Shown in pieces: positions 1 to 6,609 of a DNA stretch of 10,186 bases. The DNA is taken from positions 18,437 to 28,622 of the forward strand of contig DCKO01000115.1 in the NCBI GenBank assembly GCA_002320665.1. The letters are read 5' to 3'. The notes beneath the pieces are model-generated. The model saw nothing but the letters and a program-made list of their open reading frames with translations. It made no database searches and was not told where the DNA came from. The translations under genes and the position numbers were made by a program. Each line of letters opens with the position of its first letter. Positions within the stretch are counted from its first letter, which is position 1. The stretch is from Micavibrio sp. UBA1672 (GTDB lineage Bacteria; Pseudomonadota; Alphaproteobacteria; Micavibrionales; Micavibrionaceae).

Positions 1-245
1 CATTATTTCTGGACGAGCCTATGGCAGGCATAGACCAGACAACACAAGATTTACTCTTTGACCTGTTTAAGAATCTCAAAGCCAAAGGCAAAACAATCCT
101 GATCGTCCACCACAACCTGCAAAGCGCCAAAGAGCATTTTGACCGGATATTACTGGTGAACAAAACACTGGTCACGGATGACGCGCCCGATAAAGCCCTC
201 TCGCAAGAAAATCTGATCAAAGTCTATGGCGGGATGGCCGCATAA
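1..245 (+). CDS. Metal ABC transporter ATP-binding protein (C-terminal part, cut by window start)
   Basis: This is the 3' end of an ABC ATPase; the reading frame is open from the first bases. Visible are a Walker B and D-loop stretch (LFLDEPMAGID, positions 3-35), where the Glu after the Asp is the expected catalytic base, and an H-loop (IVHHNL), whose double histidine is typical of ATPases that drive manganese/zinc/iron uptake. The Walker A and signature motifs lie outside the window. In-frame methionines after the Walker B motif are internal, not starts. The protein should sit on the cytoplasmic face and power the two permeases that follow. Its stop shares one base with the next start (TAATG), so the genes are probably translationally coupled. 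The metal cannot be told from this fragment. Confidence 0.88.
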   Translation, partial: LFLDEPMAGIDQTTQDLLFDLFKNLKAKGKTILIVHHNLQSAKEHFDRILLVNKTLVTDDAPDKALSQENLIKVYGGMAA

Positions 246-1108
246 TGTCTTTTATCCTTGAGCACTACAATATTATCCTTGTCCTGAGCGCGACTATTAT
301 GCTCGGATTATCATGCGGGCTAGTCGGCAGCTTTCTGGTCCTGCGCAAAGAAGCCCTGATTTCCGATGCCATGACCCACGCAACCCTACCCGGTCTTGGT
401 ATTGGGTTTTTACTCGCCCTATCTTTGGATTTAAATGGTGGTAAGTTCTTACCCCTGCTTCTTCTAGGCTCTGGCATCACAGCCCTACTCGGTGCCACCT
501 CGGTACGCTGGATCGTCAATAATACGCGCCTTTCTCCTGATGTCGCCATCGCCAGCGTCATGAGCAGCTTTTATGGCCTTGGACTTGTTATTCTTAGCTA
601 TATACAAACCCTGAGCACAGGTAATCGTGCAGGATTAAGTTCCTTCCTTTTGGGCCAAGTATCGGGCCTGACACAAGTCGATCTCTTTATGCTTTCAAGC
701 ATAGCCCTTCTGGTTTTGGTGCTGGGTATATTAAACTTCAAAGCCCTAAGGCTATTATGCTTTGATCCGATTAATGCAGAATTTTTAGGGATCAGCAGCA
801 AAAAAACCGAAAATCTGCTTTTACTTCTTATGATCCTCGTCATCTGTACAGGCTTAAAAACCGTCGGGTTAATTCTGATCCTCGCTCTTCTTATTATACC
901 GCCCATCACAGCGCGCCTTTGGACAAACAATAGCGAAACCATGGTCATGCTCTCCTGTGTGATCGCGGCCCTAGCCTGTACCAATGGCGTTATCATTAGC
1001 GGATTTTTCTACGACCTCCCCACAGGCGCGATAATTGTCCTGTCATGCGCCGGATTATTATCGCTCAGCTTACTCCTCACCCCAGTGCGGAGGTTAATCC
1101 ATGTTTAA
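245..1108 (+). CDS. Metal ABC transporter permease, first subunit (ZnuB/MntB/SitC-like)
   Basis: This 287-residue, highly hydrophobic protein should span the inner membrane about eight times. Near residues 24-50 it carries GLVGSFLVLRKEALISDAM followed by THATLPG, the conserved second-helix and loop pattern of the manganese/zinc/iron chelate uptake permease family (TC 3.A.1.15, the ABC-3 family). The length is normal for the family. It starts on the ATG that overlaps the ATPase stop (TAATG) and ends 8 bases into the next permease. Two non-identical permeases in a row match the heteromeric SitC/SitD, YfeC/YfeD or MntC/MntD arrangement more than the single-permease ZnuB type. No substrate-binding protein gene is in the window; it may lie upstream. 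The exact metal (Mn, Fe or Zn) is not readable from this sequence. Confidence 0.88.
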   Translation: MSFILEHYNIILVLSATIMLGLSCGLVGSFLVLRKEALISDAMTHATLPGLGIGFLLALSLDLNGGKFLPLLLLGSGITALLGATSVRWIVNNTRLSPDVAIASVMSSFYGLGLVILSYIQTLSTGNRAGLSSFLLGQVSGLTQVDLFMLSSIALLVLVLGILNFKALRLLCFDPINAEFLGISSKKTENLLLLLMILVICTGLKTVGLILILALLIIPPITARLWTNNSETMVMLSCVIAALACTNGVIISGFFYDLPTGAIIVLSCAGLLSLSLLLTPVRRLIHV

Positions 1109-2009
1109 CGAGACCTTCTTTATGGTAGATTTTCCAGCGCTCCTGATCGTCATACTCGCCAGCATCCTTTGCGCCCTAATGGGTAGTTTTCTGGTTCTAA
1201 GGAAAGAAGCCGTCATGGTCGACGCCCTGAGCCACTCCGTTCTACCCGGCATCGTCATGGGCGTATTCCTGAGCGGCTCTTTTAGCATACTTTATGTCAT
1301 GCTCGGCTCTACGCTATCATGCCTGATTGCGGTCCTAAGTGTCTATGCGCTGCAACACTACGCCCGCATCGAACAGGGGGCAGCCATCGGCACCGTTTTC
1401 ACAACAATGTTTGCTCTAGGTGTTGTGTTCCTTGAAACCTTCATCGGTGGACGCGTCCATCTGGACACACAACATGTCTTATATGGTGCATTGGAACTCA
1501 CCTATTGGGTAGATCCATTTACCTACGAAACCATGCCTACACAAATTAAAACCTTAGGTATCATGCTAACCCTAACACTTGGATTTCTGATTCTCTTCTT
1601 CAAGGAATTACGTATCAGCACATTTGATCCGCTCTACGCCAATCTCCAAGGACAAAAAGTCACCACCTTGCACCTCACCCAAATTATCCTGACAGCCCTA
1701 ATCGCCGTAAGCTGCTTCGAGGCCACTGGATCAATCCTTGTCATCGCGCTCTTTGTCTGCCCCGCCGCCAGCGCAAGAATGCTCTGCGATCGCATGGAAA
1801 CCCAGATATGGTTAAGCGCCCTGATCGGCGTGTTCTGCGCTATCACAGGCTATTACTGCGCAGCCTTCCTGCCTATCTCCCTAGGACTGGAACACAGCAT
1901 CAACGCAGCCGCCATGATCGCCGTAATCTGTGGCATTTGCTTAGTCCTGAGCATGTTATTTTCTCCAGCCTACGGAGCGTTTAGACAAGAAAAGAAATTA
2001 TTTAATTGA
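1101..2009 (+). CDS. Metal ABC transporter permease, second subunit (SitD/MntD-like)
   Basis: This is a 302-residue polytopic membrane protein and a paralogue of the permease just upstream. The matching segment near residues 27-50 reads MGSFLVLRKEAVMVDAL then SHSVLPG, so the two are divergent copies that likely pair as the two halves of one channel. Both belong to the ABC-3 metal permease family. A good ribosome binding site (GGAGG, 1089-1093, 7 bases from the ATG) supports this start although it lies inside the upstream gene. It appears to be the last gene of the operon: about 110 bases follow before rplU, with a T-run at 2021-2027 but no strong terminator hairpin. Metal specificity and regulation are not visible because the operon promoter lies outside the window. 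Confidence 0.88.
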   Translation: MFNETFFMVDFPALLIVILASILCALMGSFLVLRKEAVMVDALSHSVLPGIVMGVFLSGSFSILYVMLGSTLSCLIAVLSVYALQHYARIEQGAAIGTVFTTMFALGVVFLETFIGGRVHLDTQHVLYGALELTYWVDPFTYETMPTQIKTLGIMLTLTLGFLILFFKELRISTFDPLYANLQGQKVTTLHLTQIILTALIAVSCFEATGSILVIALFVCPAASARMLCDRMETQIWLSALIGVFCAITGYYCAAFLPISLGLEHSINAAAMIAVICGICLVLSMLFSPAYGAFRQEKKLFN

Positions 2010-2036
2010 AAACCATACCCTTTTTTTGATAATTTC

Positions 2037-2065
2037 TTGACACAACTTGGGAATTATGGTTTCTT
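2037..2065 (+). promoter_or_regulatory. Possible rplU-rpmA promoter
   Basis: A perfect -35 hexamer, TTGACA, lies at 2037-2042 in the gap between the transporter operon and rplU. At a 17-base spacing the -10 position (2060-2065, TTTCTT) matches the consensus poorly, so only half the promoter is convincing. The element lies between an 8-bp inverted repeat, AAACCATA (2010-2017) and TATGGTTT (2055-2062), which could be chance or an operator. A ribosomal protein operon needs a promoter of its own here, which adds some weight. Confidence 0.3.
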
Positions 2066-2071
2066 TCGCCG

Positions 2072-2090
2072 CCTGACCAGTGATGTCAGG
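2072..2090 (+). promoter_or_regulatory. Hairpin in the rplU 5' leader
   Basis: A perfect 6-bp stem, CCTGAC (2072-2077) with GTCAGG (2085-2090), closes a 7-base loop. No U-run follows directly, so it is not a simple terminator. It lies within the likely rplU leader, 47-65 bases before the start codon. Leaders of ribosomal protein operons often carry such structures for autoregulation, but I do not recognise this one as a named family, and the role is inference. Confidence 0.3.
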
Positions 2091-2136
2091 GTGCACAAAG
2101 AATAATTTTATTTTTTAGAAGATGGATATTAAAGCG

Positions 2137-2451
2137 ATGTTTGCGGTAGTTAAAACAGGTGGAAAACAATATAAAGTTCAAAAGGACGACAAAATCCTCG
2201 TTGAAAAGCTTGAAGGAAAAGAAGGTGGCAAGATCACTCTTGATGAAGTCCTGATGCTTGTTGACGGTAAAACAGCAAAAGTTGGCGAGCCTGTTGTTAA
2301 AGGTGCGAAAGTCGAAGCAAAAATCGTTGCTCAGACACGCGGCCCTAAAATTACAGTGTTCAAGAAAAAGCGTCGTCAGAATTACCGCCGTAAAAAAGGC
2401 CACCGTCAGGATCTTACAATGATTCAGGTAACTGACATCAAGGCAGCTTAA
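2137..2451 (+). CDS. rplU: 50S ribosomal protein L21
   Basis: L21 binds 23S rRNA in the large ribosomal subunit. The product begins MFAVVKTGGKQYKVQ, the conserved L21 start, and ends with a basic region rich in Lys and Arg (KKKRRQNYRRKKGHRQ) that contacts rRNA. I chose the ATG at 2137 because it gives 104 residues, close to the 103 of E. coli L21, and puts the MFAV motif at the amino end as in relatives. An in-frame ATG at 2122 would add five residues (MDIKA) and has AGAAG just before it, so it remains possible. rpmA follows 71 bases downstream, the usual pairing. The codon usage is that of a highly expressed gene rather than of the transporter genes before it. Confidence 0.96.
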   Translation: MFAVVKTGGKQYKVQKDDKILVEKLEGKEGGKITLDEVLMLVDGKTAKVGEPVVKGAKVEAKIVAQTRGPKITVFKKKRRQNYRRKKGHRQDLTMIQVTDIKAA

Positions 2452-2522
2452 TTTCGGCACAATAATTGAAAAGAGATTTAGCGTTAGATAAAAAACGCAA
2501 AGACATTTGAAGGAGAAACATT

Positions 2523-2804
2523 ATGGCACATAAAAAAGCAGGTGGTAGTTCCAAGAACGGACGCGATTCAGAAAGCTGTAGACTAGGCGTCAAAAGATAC
2601 GCTGGTCAGGAAGTTCTTGCCGGTAACATCATCGTACGTCAGCGCGGCACAAAATACCAGCCAGGCAAAAATGTTGGAATCGGTAAAGACCACACAATAT
2701 TCGCTCTTTTGGATGGTCAGGTGCTTTTCTCCAAAGGTAGAACAGGCCGCTCGGTTGTAAACATTGTCCCATCAAATGATGAAACAGCAAAAGCAGCTGA
2801 GTAA
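2523..2804 (+). CDS. rpmA: 50S ribosomal protein L27
   Basis: L27 sits near the peptidyl transferase centre, where its amino-terminal tail reaches towards the tRNA ends. The 93-residue product begins MAHKKAGGSSKNGRDS and contains NIIVRQRGTKYQPGKNVGIG, both hallmarks of the family. The tail starts directly at Met-Ala-His-Lys-Lys, so it lacks the cleavable extension known in Firmicutes L27. A strong ribosome binding site, AAGGAG (2510-2515), precedes the ATG. It is the second and last gene of the rplU-rpmA unit, closed by the terminator at 2841-2863. In many alphaproteobacteria one or two acetyltransferase genes stand between rpmA and obgE; here there are none. Confidence 0.97.
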   Translation: MAHKKAGGSSKNGRDSESCRLGVKRYAGQEVLAGNIIVRQRGTKYQPGKNVGIGKDHTIFALLDGQVLFSKGRTGRSVVNIVPSNDETAKAAE

Positions 2805-2840
2805 TCAAAGCCTTAAAGGATTTATTTAAAGTTTATAATC

Positions 2841-2863
2841 AAGGGGGTTCGCCCCCTTTTTTT
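2841..2863 (+). terminator. Intrinsic terminator of rplU-rpmA
   Basis: A perfect 7-bp stem, AAGGGGG (2841-2847) with CCCCCTT (2852-2858), closes a TTCG loop and runs straight into a T-run (2857-2863). This is a textbook Rho-independent terminator. It ends 20 bases before the obgE start, so obgE should need a separate promoter or depend on read-through. Confidence 0.93.
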
Positions 2864-2883
2864 AATGATAATATGGTTTTACG

Positions 2884-3924
2884 ATGAAATTTCTTGATCA
2901 AGCAAAAATATATCTAGAAAGCGGACATGGCGGACCGGGCTGCGTGAGTTTCCGTCGTGAGAAATATGTAGAATTTGGTGGTCCCGATGGCGGGAATGGC
3001 GGCAAAGGCGGCGATGTCTATTTCGAAGCCTTTGATACACTCAACACATTGATTGACTTCCGCTACCAGCAACACTTCCGCGCCCGCCCCGGTGAACATG
3101 GCAAGGGCAGGAACAAAACTGGCGCTGGCGGTGATGACTGCATTATCAAAGTACCCGTAGGCACTCAAATCCTTGATGAAGACAAGGAAACTATTCTGAT
3201 AGATATGACCGAAGCAGGCCAGAAAGTCCTGTTCCTGAAGGGCGGTGACGGCGGCTTTGGGAATGCCCATTATAAAAGCTCGACCAATCAAGCCCCGCGT
3301 AAAGCCACACCCGGATGGGACGGGCAAGAAGCCGCTGTCTGGTTGCGTCTAAAACTTATTGCCGATATCGGCCTTGTCGGCTTGCCTAATGCTGGAAAAT
3401 CAACATTTCTAGCGGCATGTTCGAATGCCAAACCAAAGATCGCCGACTACCCCTTCACAACCCTTCACCCCAATCTGGGCGTTGTCCGTGCCGGAGAACG
3501 TGATTTTATCATTGCCGATATCCCCGGCCTGATAGAAGGCGCACATGAAGGCCAAGGACTAGGTGACCGCTTCCTCGGGCACGTAGAGCGCACAGCCGCC
3601 CTGCTCCACCTGATTGATATAACGCAAGATGACCCAGCCGAAGCTTACGAAACCATCCGAAACGAGCTTAAAGAATATGGCGCAGGATTAACCGATCGCC
3701 ATGAGCTTATCGCACTGAACAAATCTGACGCGCTCGGACCGGAGTTATCCGCTGAGATCGCCAAAGAATTTGAAGAAAAAACAGGTCAAGAGGTTCACAT
3801 TATTTCTGCCGTCTCGGGGGAAAACATCGATCCTTTGCTATTCAAACTTGCTGAAATTGTTTACAAAAATAAGGAAGAACAAAAACGCAAGGACGAAGAA
3901 GAGCAACCTTTCGAACCGACATGA
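2884..3924 (+). CDS. obgE: Obg-family GTPase (ObgE/CgtA)
   Basis: Obg is an essential GTPase that binds the 50S subunit and acts in ribosome assembly and stress signalling. The 346-residue product has the glycine-rich Obg fold (about residues 1-158) followed by the GTPase domain. Motifs are G1 GLPNAGKS (166-173), switch I with the threonines of YPFTT, G3 DIPG (212-215), G4 NKSD (279-282) and G5 SAVSG (308-312). It ends in a charged Lys/Glu-rich tail rather than the extra OCT domain seen in some Gram-positive relatives. All key residues are intact. The ATG has no clear ribosome binding site. A TG-A-TAATAT stretch at 2866-2874 could be an extended -10 box giving a very short leader. It overlaps proB by ATGA. 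Confidence 0.97.
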   Translation: MKFLDQAKIYLESGHGGPGCVSFRREKYVEFGGPDGGNGGKGGDVYFEAFDTLNTLIDFRYQQHFRARPGEHGKGRNKTGAGGDDCIIKVPVGTQILDEDKETILIDMTEAGQKVLFLKGGDGGFGNAHYKSSTNQAPRKATPGWDGQEAAVWLRLKLIADIGLVGLPNAGKSTFLAACSNAKPKIADYPFTTLHPNLGVVRAGERDFIIADIPGLIEGAHEGQGLGDRFLGHVERTAALLHLIDITQDDPAEAYETIRNELKEYGAGLTDRHELIALNKSDALGPELSAEIAKEFEEKTGQEVHIISAVSGENIDPLLFKLAEIVYKNKEEQKRKDEEEQPFEPT

Positions 3925-5078
3925 CAGACCCAGCCCATTCAACCCTCGACATTTTAAGCGAAGCCAAAATCATCGTGATTAAAATCGGCTCTGTTCTCGT
4001 ACGCGGGTCAGAGTTAGATCAGGTCAATCAAAGCTGGCTAGATGCTCTGGCGCAAGATGTCAAAGCCCTACAAGATCAGGGAAAGAAAGTTGTTATAGTC
4101 TCCTCGGGCGGCATTGCCTTGGGGCGTAAAGCCTTGGGCATTTCCCCGAACACAGCGCCGGATAAAATCCCCTTGGCACAAAAACAAGCTGCCTCTGCGG
4201 TTGGACAGTTTCATGTCTTTCACGGTTATCACGATGCGTTTGAAAAACTGGATATCATCACCGCGCAAGTCTTGCTAACCGTCGGCGATACAGAAAACTG
4301 GCGCATGAATTTGAACGCCCGCGAAACACTTTATACACTGCTTGAGCGTAACATTATCCCCGTTATTAACGAGAATGACACAGTCTCCACCGGAGAAATC
4401 AGATTCGGCGATAATGACAGGCTGGCTGTGCGTGTCGGGCAGATGATTTTAGCAGACGCGGTTGTGTTGCTTTCAACGATTGACGGATTATTCACAAGTG
4501 ATCCACAAAAAGATCCACAAGCAAAGCATATCCCCGTCATAGACCAGATTACCGAAGAGCATATCAAAATGGGAGGCGATGCCACGGCGGGCTTAAGCAC
4601 TGGTGGGATGAAAAGCAAGATCACAGCCGCAATCTCGGCCATAAAATCCGGCATTCACCTGATCATCACAGATGGACGCCCAAGCCACGCGCTAAAGGAC
4701 CTTTGCGAACACGCCGAAAAACGCTCAAGCATATTCATCTCTCAGTATTGCGACCTGAGCGCACGGCAGAAATGGCTAGGCGCGCATATGCAACCCAAAG
4801 GGGTTATCACTATTGATGATGGCGCTATTCAAGCTCTACATAAAGGTAAAAGCCTGCTTCCCGTCGGGGTTAAATCTGTCGATGGAGATTTCAAACGCGG
4901 CGATCCGGTCGAGATACGCGATGGCCTTGGCAATCGTATCGCTATGGGGATCAGCGCCTATAGCGCCGAAGATGCAAACCGCCTAAAAGGCAAACAAAGT
5001 CGTGAAATCCCAGATATATTAGGCTTCGCTGGACGCGATGTCCTCGTACATAGAAATGATATGGTGCTAGAAGTTTAG
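3921..5078 (+). CDS. proB: Glutamate 5-kinase
   Basis: ProB phosphorylates L-glutamate to gamma-glutamyl phosphate, the first and proline-feedback-controlled step of proline synthesis, in the cytoplasm. The 385-residue product has an amino acid kinase domain (about 15-275) and a C-terminal PUA domain (about 295-375). Visible motifs are KIGS (21-24), VSSGGIALG (60-68), NENDTVST (150-157), the nucleotide-site stretch STGGMKSK (226-233), and the PUA segment from KGVITIDDGA onward. Length and motifs are normal for two-domain ProB. Its start overlaps the obgE stop as ATGA, so the two are translationally coupled. The usual next gene, proA, is missing here; a small membrane protein gene starts 3 bases after the stop. 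ProA must be encoded elsewhere if the pathway is complete. Confidence 0.96.
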   Translation: MTDPAHSTLDILSEAKIIVIKIGSVLVRGSELDQVNQSWLDALAQDVKALQDQGKKVVIVSSGGIALGRKALGISPNTAPDKIPLAQKQAASAVGQFHVFHGYHDAFEKLDIITAQVLLTVGDTENWRMNLNARETLYTLLERNIIPVINENDTVSTGEIRFGDNDRLAVRVGQMILADAVVLLSTIDGLFTSDPQKDPQAKHIPVIDQITEEHIKMGGDATAGLSTGGMKSKITAAISAIKSGIHLIITDGRPSHALKDLCEHAEKRSSIFISQYCDLSARQKWLGAHMQPKGVITIDDGAIQALHKGKSLLPVGVKSVDGDFKRGDPVEIRDGLGNRIAMGISAYSAEDANRLKGKQSREIPDILGFAGRDVLVHRNDMVLEV

Positions 5079-5081
5079 ATC

Positions 5082-5453
5082 ATGATATCAAAAGCCTTAA
5101 AATATAGTTTGGGCATTATATGCTTAACACTCGGCATTATATTTATACATGACTCGTCTTTTGTAAAAATGAAGGATAAGTCAGTTCTTGCAAAAATAGA
5201 AAGGAATCTCTTATATTCCAGCTATCCTCGTGAAATGGATTTATGCACGCACCTTATGCTGGACACCGTATCCGGACCATATGAGAATGAAAACAACGAT
5301 AGCACATCTAAAGCAAAAAAAATATGGAAAGACAAGTGTGATATTTATACTTTTCACCCATGGCTATTAATGATTGGTATTATATTGATTTTGTTGCCCT
5401 TTTCATTTTTTTTTAAAGATAAGAAAAAGAAACTCCATAGACTAATAGGTTAA
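5082..5453 (+). CDS. Small two-helix membrane protein of unknown function
   Basis: I do not recognise this 123-residue protein. It has a hydrophobic helix at about residues 6-22, a hydrophilic stretch of some 70 residues, a second helix at about 94-111, and a basic tail (KDKKKKLHR). Lysines before helix 1 and after helix 2 suggest both ends are cytoplasmic with the loop in the periplasm. The loop holds two cysteines (55 and 86) that could form a disulphide. The gene is clearly richer in A+T than its neighbours, which suggests recent arrival or relaxed selection. It starts 3 bases after proB with a weak AGAAG ribosome site, so it is probably read from the obgE-proB transcript. Its end overlaps the convergent acetyltransferase gene by 12 bases. 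Confidence 0.65.
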   Translation: MISKALKYSLGIICLTLGIIFIHDSSFVKMKDKSVLAKIERNLLYSSYPREMDLCTHLMLDTVSGPYENENNDSTSKAKKIWKDKCDIYTFHPWLLMIGIILILLPFSFFFKDKKKKLHRLIG

Positions 5454-5462
5454 CTTTTTCTT
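5421..5462. terminator. Possible bidirectional terminator between convergent genes
   Basis: A perfect 9-bp inverted repeat, AAGAAAAAG (5421-5429) and CTTTTTCTT (5454-5462), spans the overlapping 3' ends of two convergent genes. The T-rich right arm on each strand could serve as the U-tract. The stem is almost all A-T with a 24-base loop, so it would be weak. The location is what makes it plausible. Confidence 0.3.
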
Positions 5463-6008
5463 CGCCTCGCTCCAGCTTGCCTTCGTGACTTCCCAAAGCT
5501 CCGCCTTACTACCACCCTCATGGTGCTCAATCTCGCATCGCCCAAGATATTTAGCCCCCGTCTTTTCCTTAACACGCCGGCTCCCAATATTTTTAACGGC
5601 ATTCGCAACAACAATCTTGTCCATCCCCACAATATTAAAGGCAAAATCATGGACTGCACAAACCGCTTCGGTCATATAGCCCTGCCCCCAAAACGGCTCC
5701 GCCAGCCAAAACCCTCGATGTGTTCCATCTGCATCTGGAACAAGACGCAACGTCATAAGTCCTGTTAGCTCATCCCCATTTGATTTAATAACAATCGCCC
5801 AACTATGGGCCTCGTTTCTGGCAATACTCGGCAAAAGGATATCATTCAAAAAGCAAAATGCCCCGTCATCCGGATAAGGCCACGGCACTGCTGTGCTCAG
5901 CGTCTTAATTACATTCCAGTTATTGAAATGTTTCTGGATCGCGGGCGCATCATCCAAAGAAACCGGGCGCAAAATTAATCGATCTGTTTCCAAAGTCGCT
6001 GTTTTCAT
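5442..6008 (-). CDS. GNAT family N-acetyltransferase (RimJ/RimL type), copy 1
   Basis: This 188-residue protein belongs to the RimJ/RimL branch of the GNAT superfamily, which moves an acetyl group from acetyl-CoA to an amine, often a protein amino terminus or an antibiotic. It opens with LETDRLILRPVSLDDAPAI, the usual first strand and helix, and has the acetyl-CoA pyrophosphate loop in WGQGYMTEA (107-115). The ATG at 6008 is the right start: it overlaps the upstream stop as ATGA, has AAGGA nearby, and its product aligns from residue 1 with the neighbouring copy. A longer start at 6056 lies inside that neighbour and is unlikely. By eye about half the residues match copy 2, so this is a tandem duplication. 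The substrate is unknown. Confidence 0.9.
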   Translation of the reverse strand: MKTATLETDRLILRPVSLDDAPAIQKHFNNWNVIKTLSTAVPWPYPDDGAFCFLNDILLPSIARNEAHSWAIVIKSNGDELTGLMTLRLVPDADGTHRGFWLAEPFWGQGYMTEAVCAVHDFAFNIVGMDKIVVANAVKNIGSRRVKEKTGAKYLGRCEIEHHEGGSKAELWEVTKASWSEAKKKLTY

Positions 6009-6565
6009 TTTAGTTCCTTTTTTGCCTCTGCCCAGCTTGCCTTCGTGACTTCCCATCGCTCGGAAATAGTATCACCGGAATGGAAGTCACATGGCACGGT
6101 TTTCAAAAACACCGCCCCTGTTTTTTCCTTAATCCGCCGCGATGCTATATTCCCGATCGAGTTACTGACCTCATAGCGCTCAAGACCAAGCACCTCAAAA
6201 ACAAAATCATTGATAGCACAAACTACCTCGGTCATATAACCATGCCCATGAAAAGGCTGTGCCAGCCAGAAATGGCGGTTATCCTCGCTATGATCATCCT
6301 GATTGAATTCAATCAAACCTATCAACTCATCATCACCGCCCTTTTCGGTAATCGCCCAGACATATAGCCCGCCTTTGGCAATGCGAGGCAAAATATTCTC
6401 ATGCATGAAACTTTCTGCCCCATCATCAGGATAAGGCCACGGCACACGATAATTCATATATTTTATGATATCCCAATTATTAAAATATTTCTGAATAGCG
6501 GGCGCGTCATCCAAAGAAATCGGACGCAAAATCAATCGGGCTGTTTCCAAGATTGGTGTTTTCAT
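6005..6565 (-). CDS. GNAT family N-acetyltransferase (RimJ/RimL type), copy 2
   Basis: The 186-residue product begins MKTPILETARLILRPIS and carries the acetyl-CoA binding loop FHGHGYMTEV (105-114). Near the amino end both copies share VPWPYPDDGA (41-50) and near the carboxyl end WEVTKASW, so they are recent or well-kept paralogues. An AGGA ribosome site (6574-6577 on the plus strand) stands 8 bases before the ATG. It is the first gene of a two-gene minus-strand unit and diverges from pepN across only 44 bases. Similar acetyltransferase pairs lie between rpmA and obgE in several alphaproteobacteria, so this pair may be the same genes moved and turned round. Substrate and role are unknown. Confidence 0.9.
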   Translation of the reverse strand: MKTPILETARLILRPISLDDAPAIQKYFNNWDIIKYMNYRVPWPYPDDGAESFMHENILPRIAKGGLYVWAITEKGGDDELIGLIEFNQDDHSEDNRHFWLAQPFHGHGYMTEVVCAINDFVFEVLGLERYEVSNSIGNIASRRIKEKTGAVFLKTVPCDFHSGDTISERWEVTKASWAEAKKELK

Positions 6566-6609
6566 ACATTATATCCTAAACCCGAATCGCAAAAGAATAG
6601 TAAAGAATA

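Noticed and set aside
2122..2136. An upstream in-frame ATG for rplU adding MDIKA.
   Set aside because: L21 proteins normally begin at the M(F/Y)AV motif; the extension is not excluded, only less likely.
2086..2460. A 124-codon minus-strand open frame covering rplU.
   Set aside because: It mirrors the rplU coding sequence and its product is a low-complexity Phe/Leu/Asn-rich string with no recognisable domain.
3770..3982. A 70-codon plus-strand open frame across the obgE-proB junction.
   Set aside because: It is out of frame with two well-supported genes that already overlap by ATGA, and its basic composition comes from reading the Lys/Glu-rich obgE tail in another frame.
6009..6056. A longer start for acetyltransferase copy 1, adding 16 residues.
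   Set aside because: The extra residues are read from the end of copy 2 in another frame; the internal ATG has the ATGA overlap, a ribosome site and alignment from residue 1 with copy 2.
6568..6573. A perfect TATAAT on the minus strand just before acetyltransferase copy 2.
   Set aside because: No -35 match lies at a suitable distance and a transcript from it would begin at or inside the start codon, leaving out the good AGGA ribosome site.
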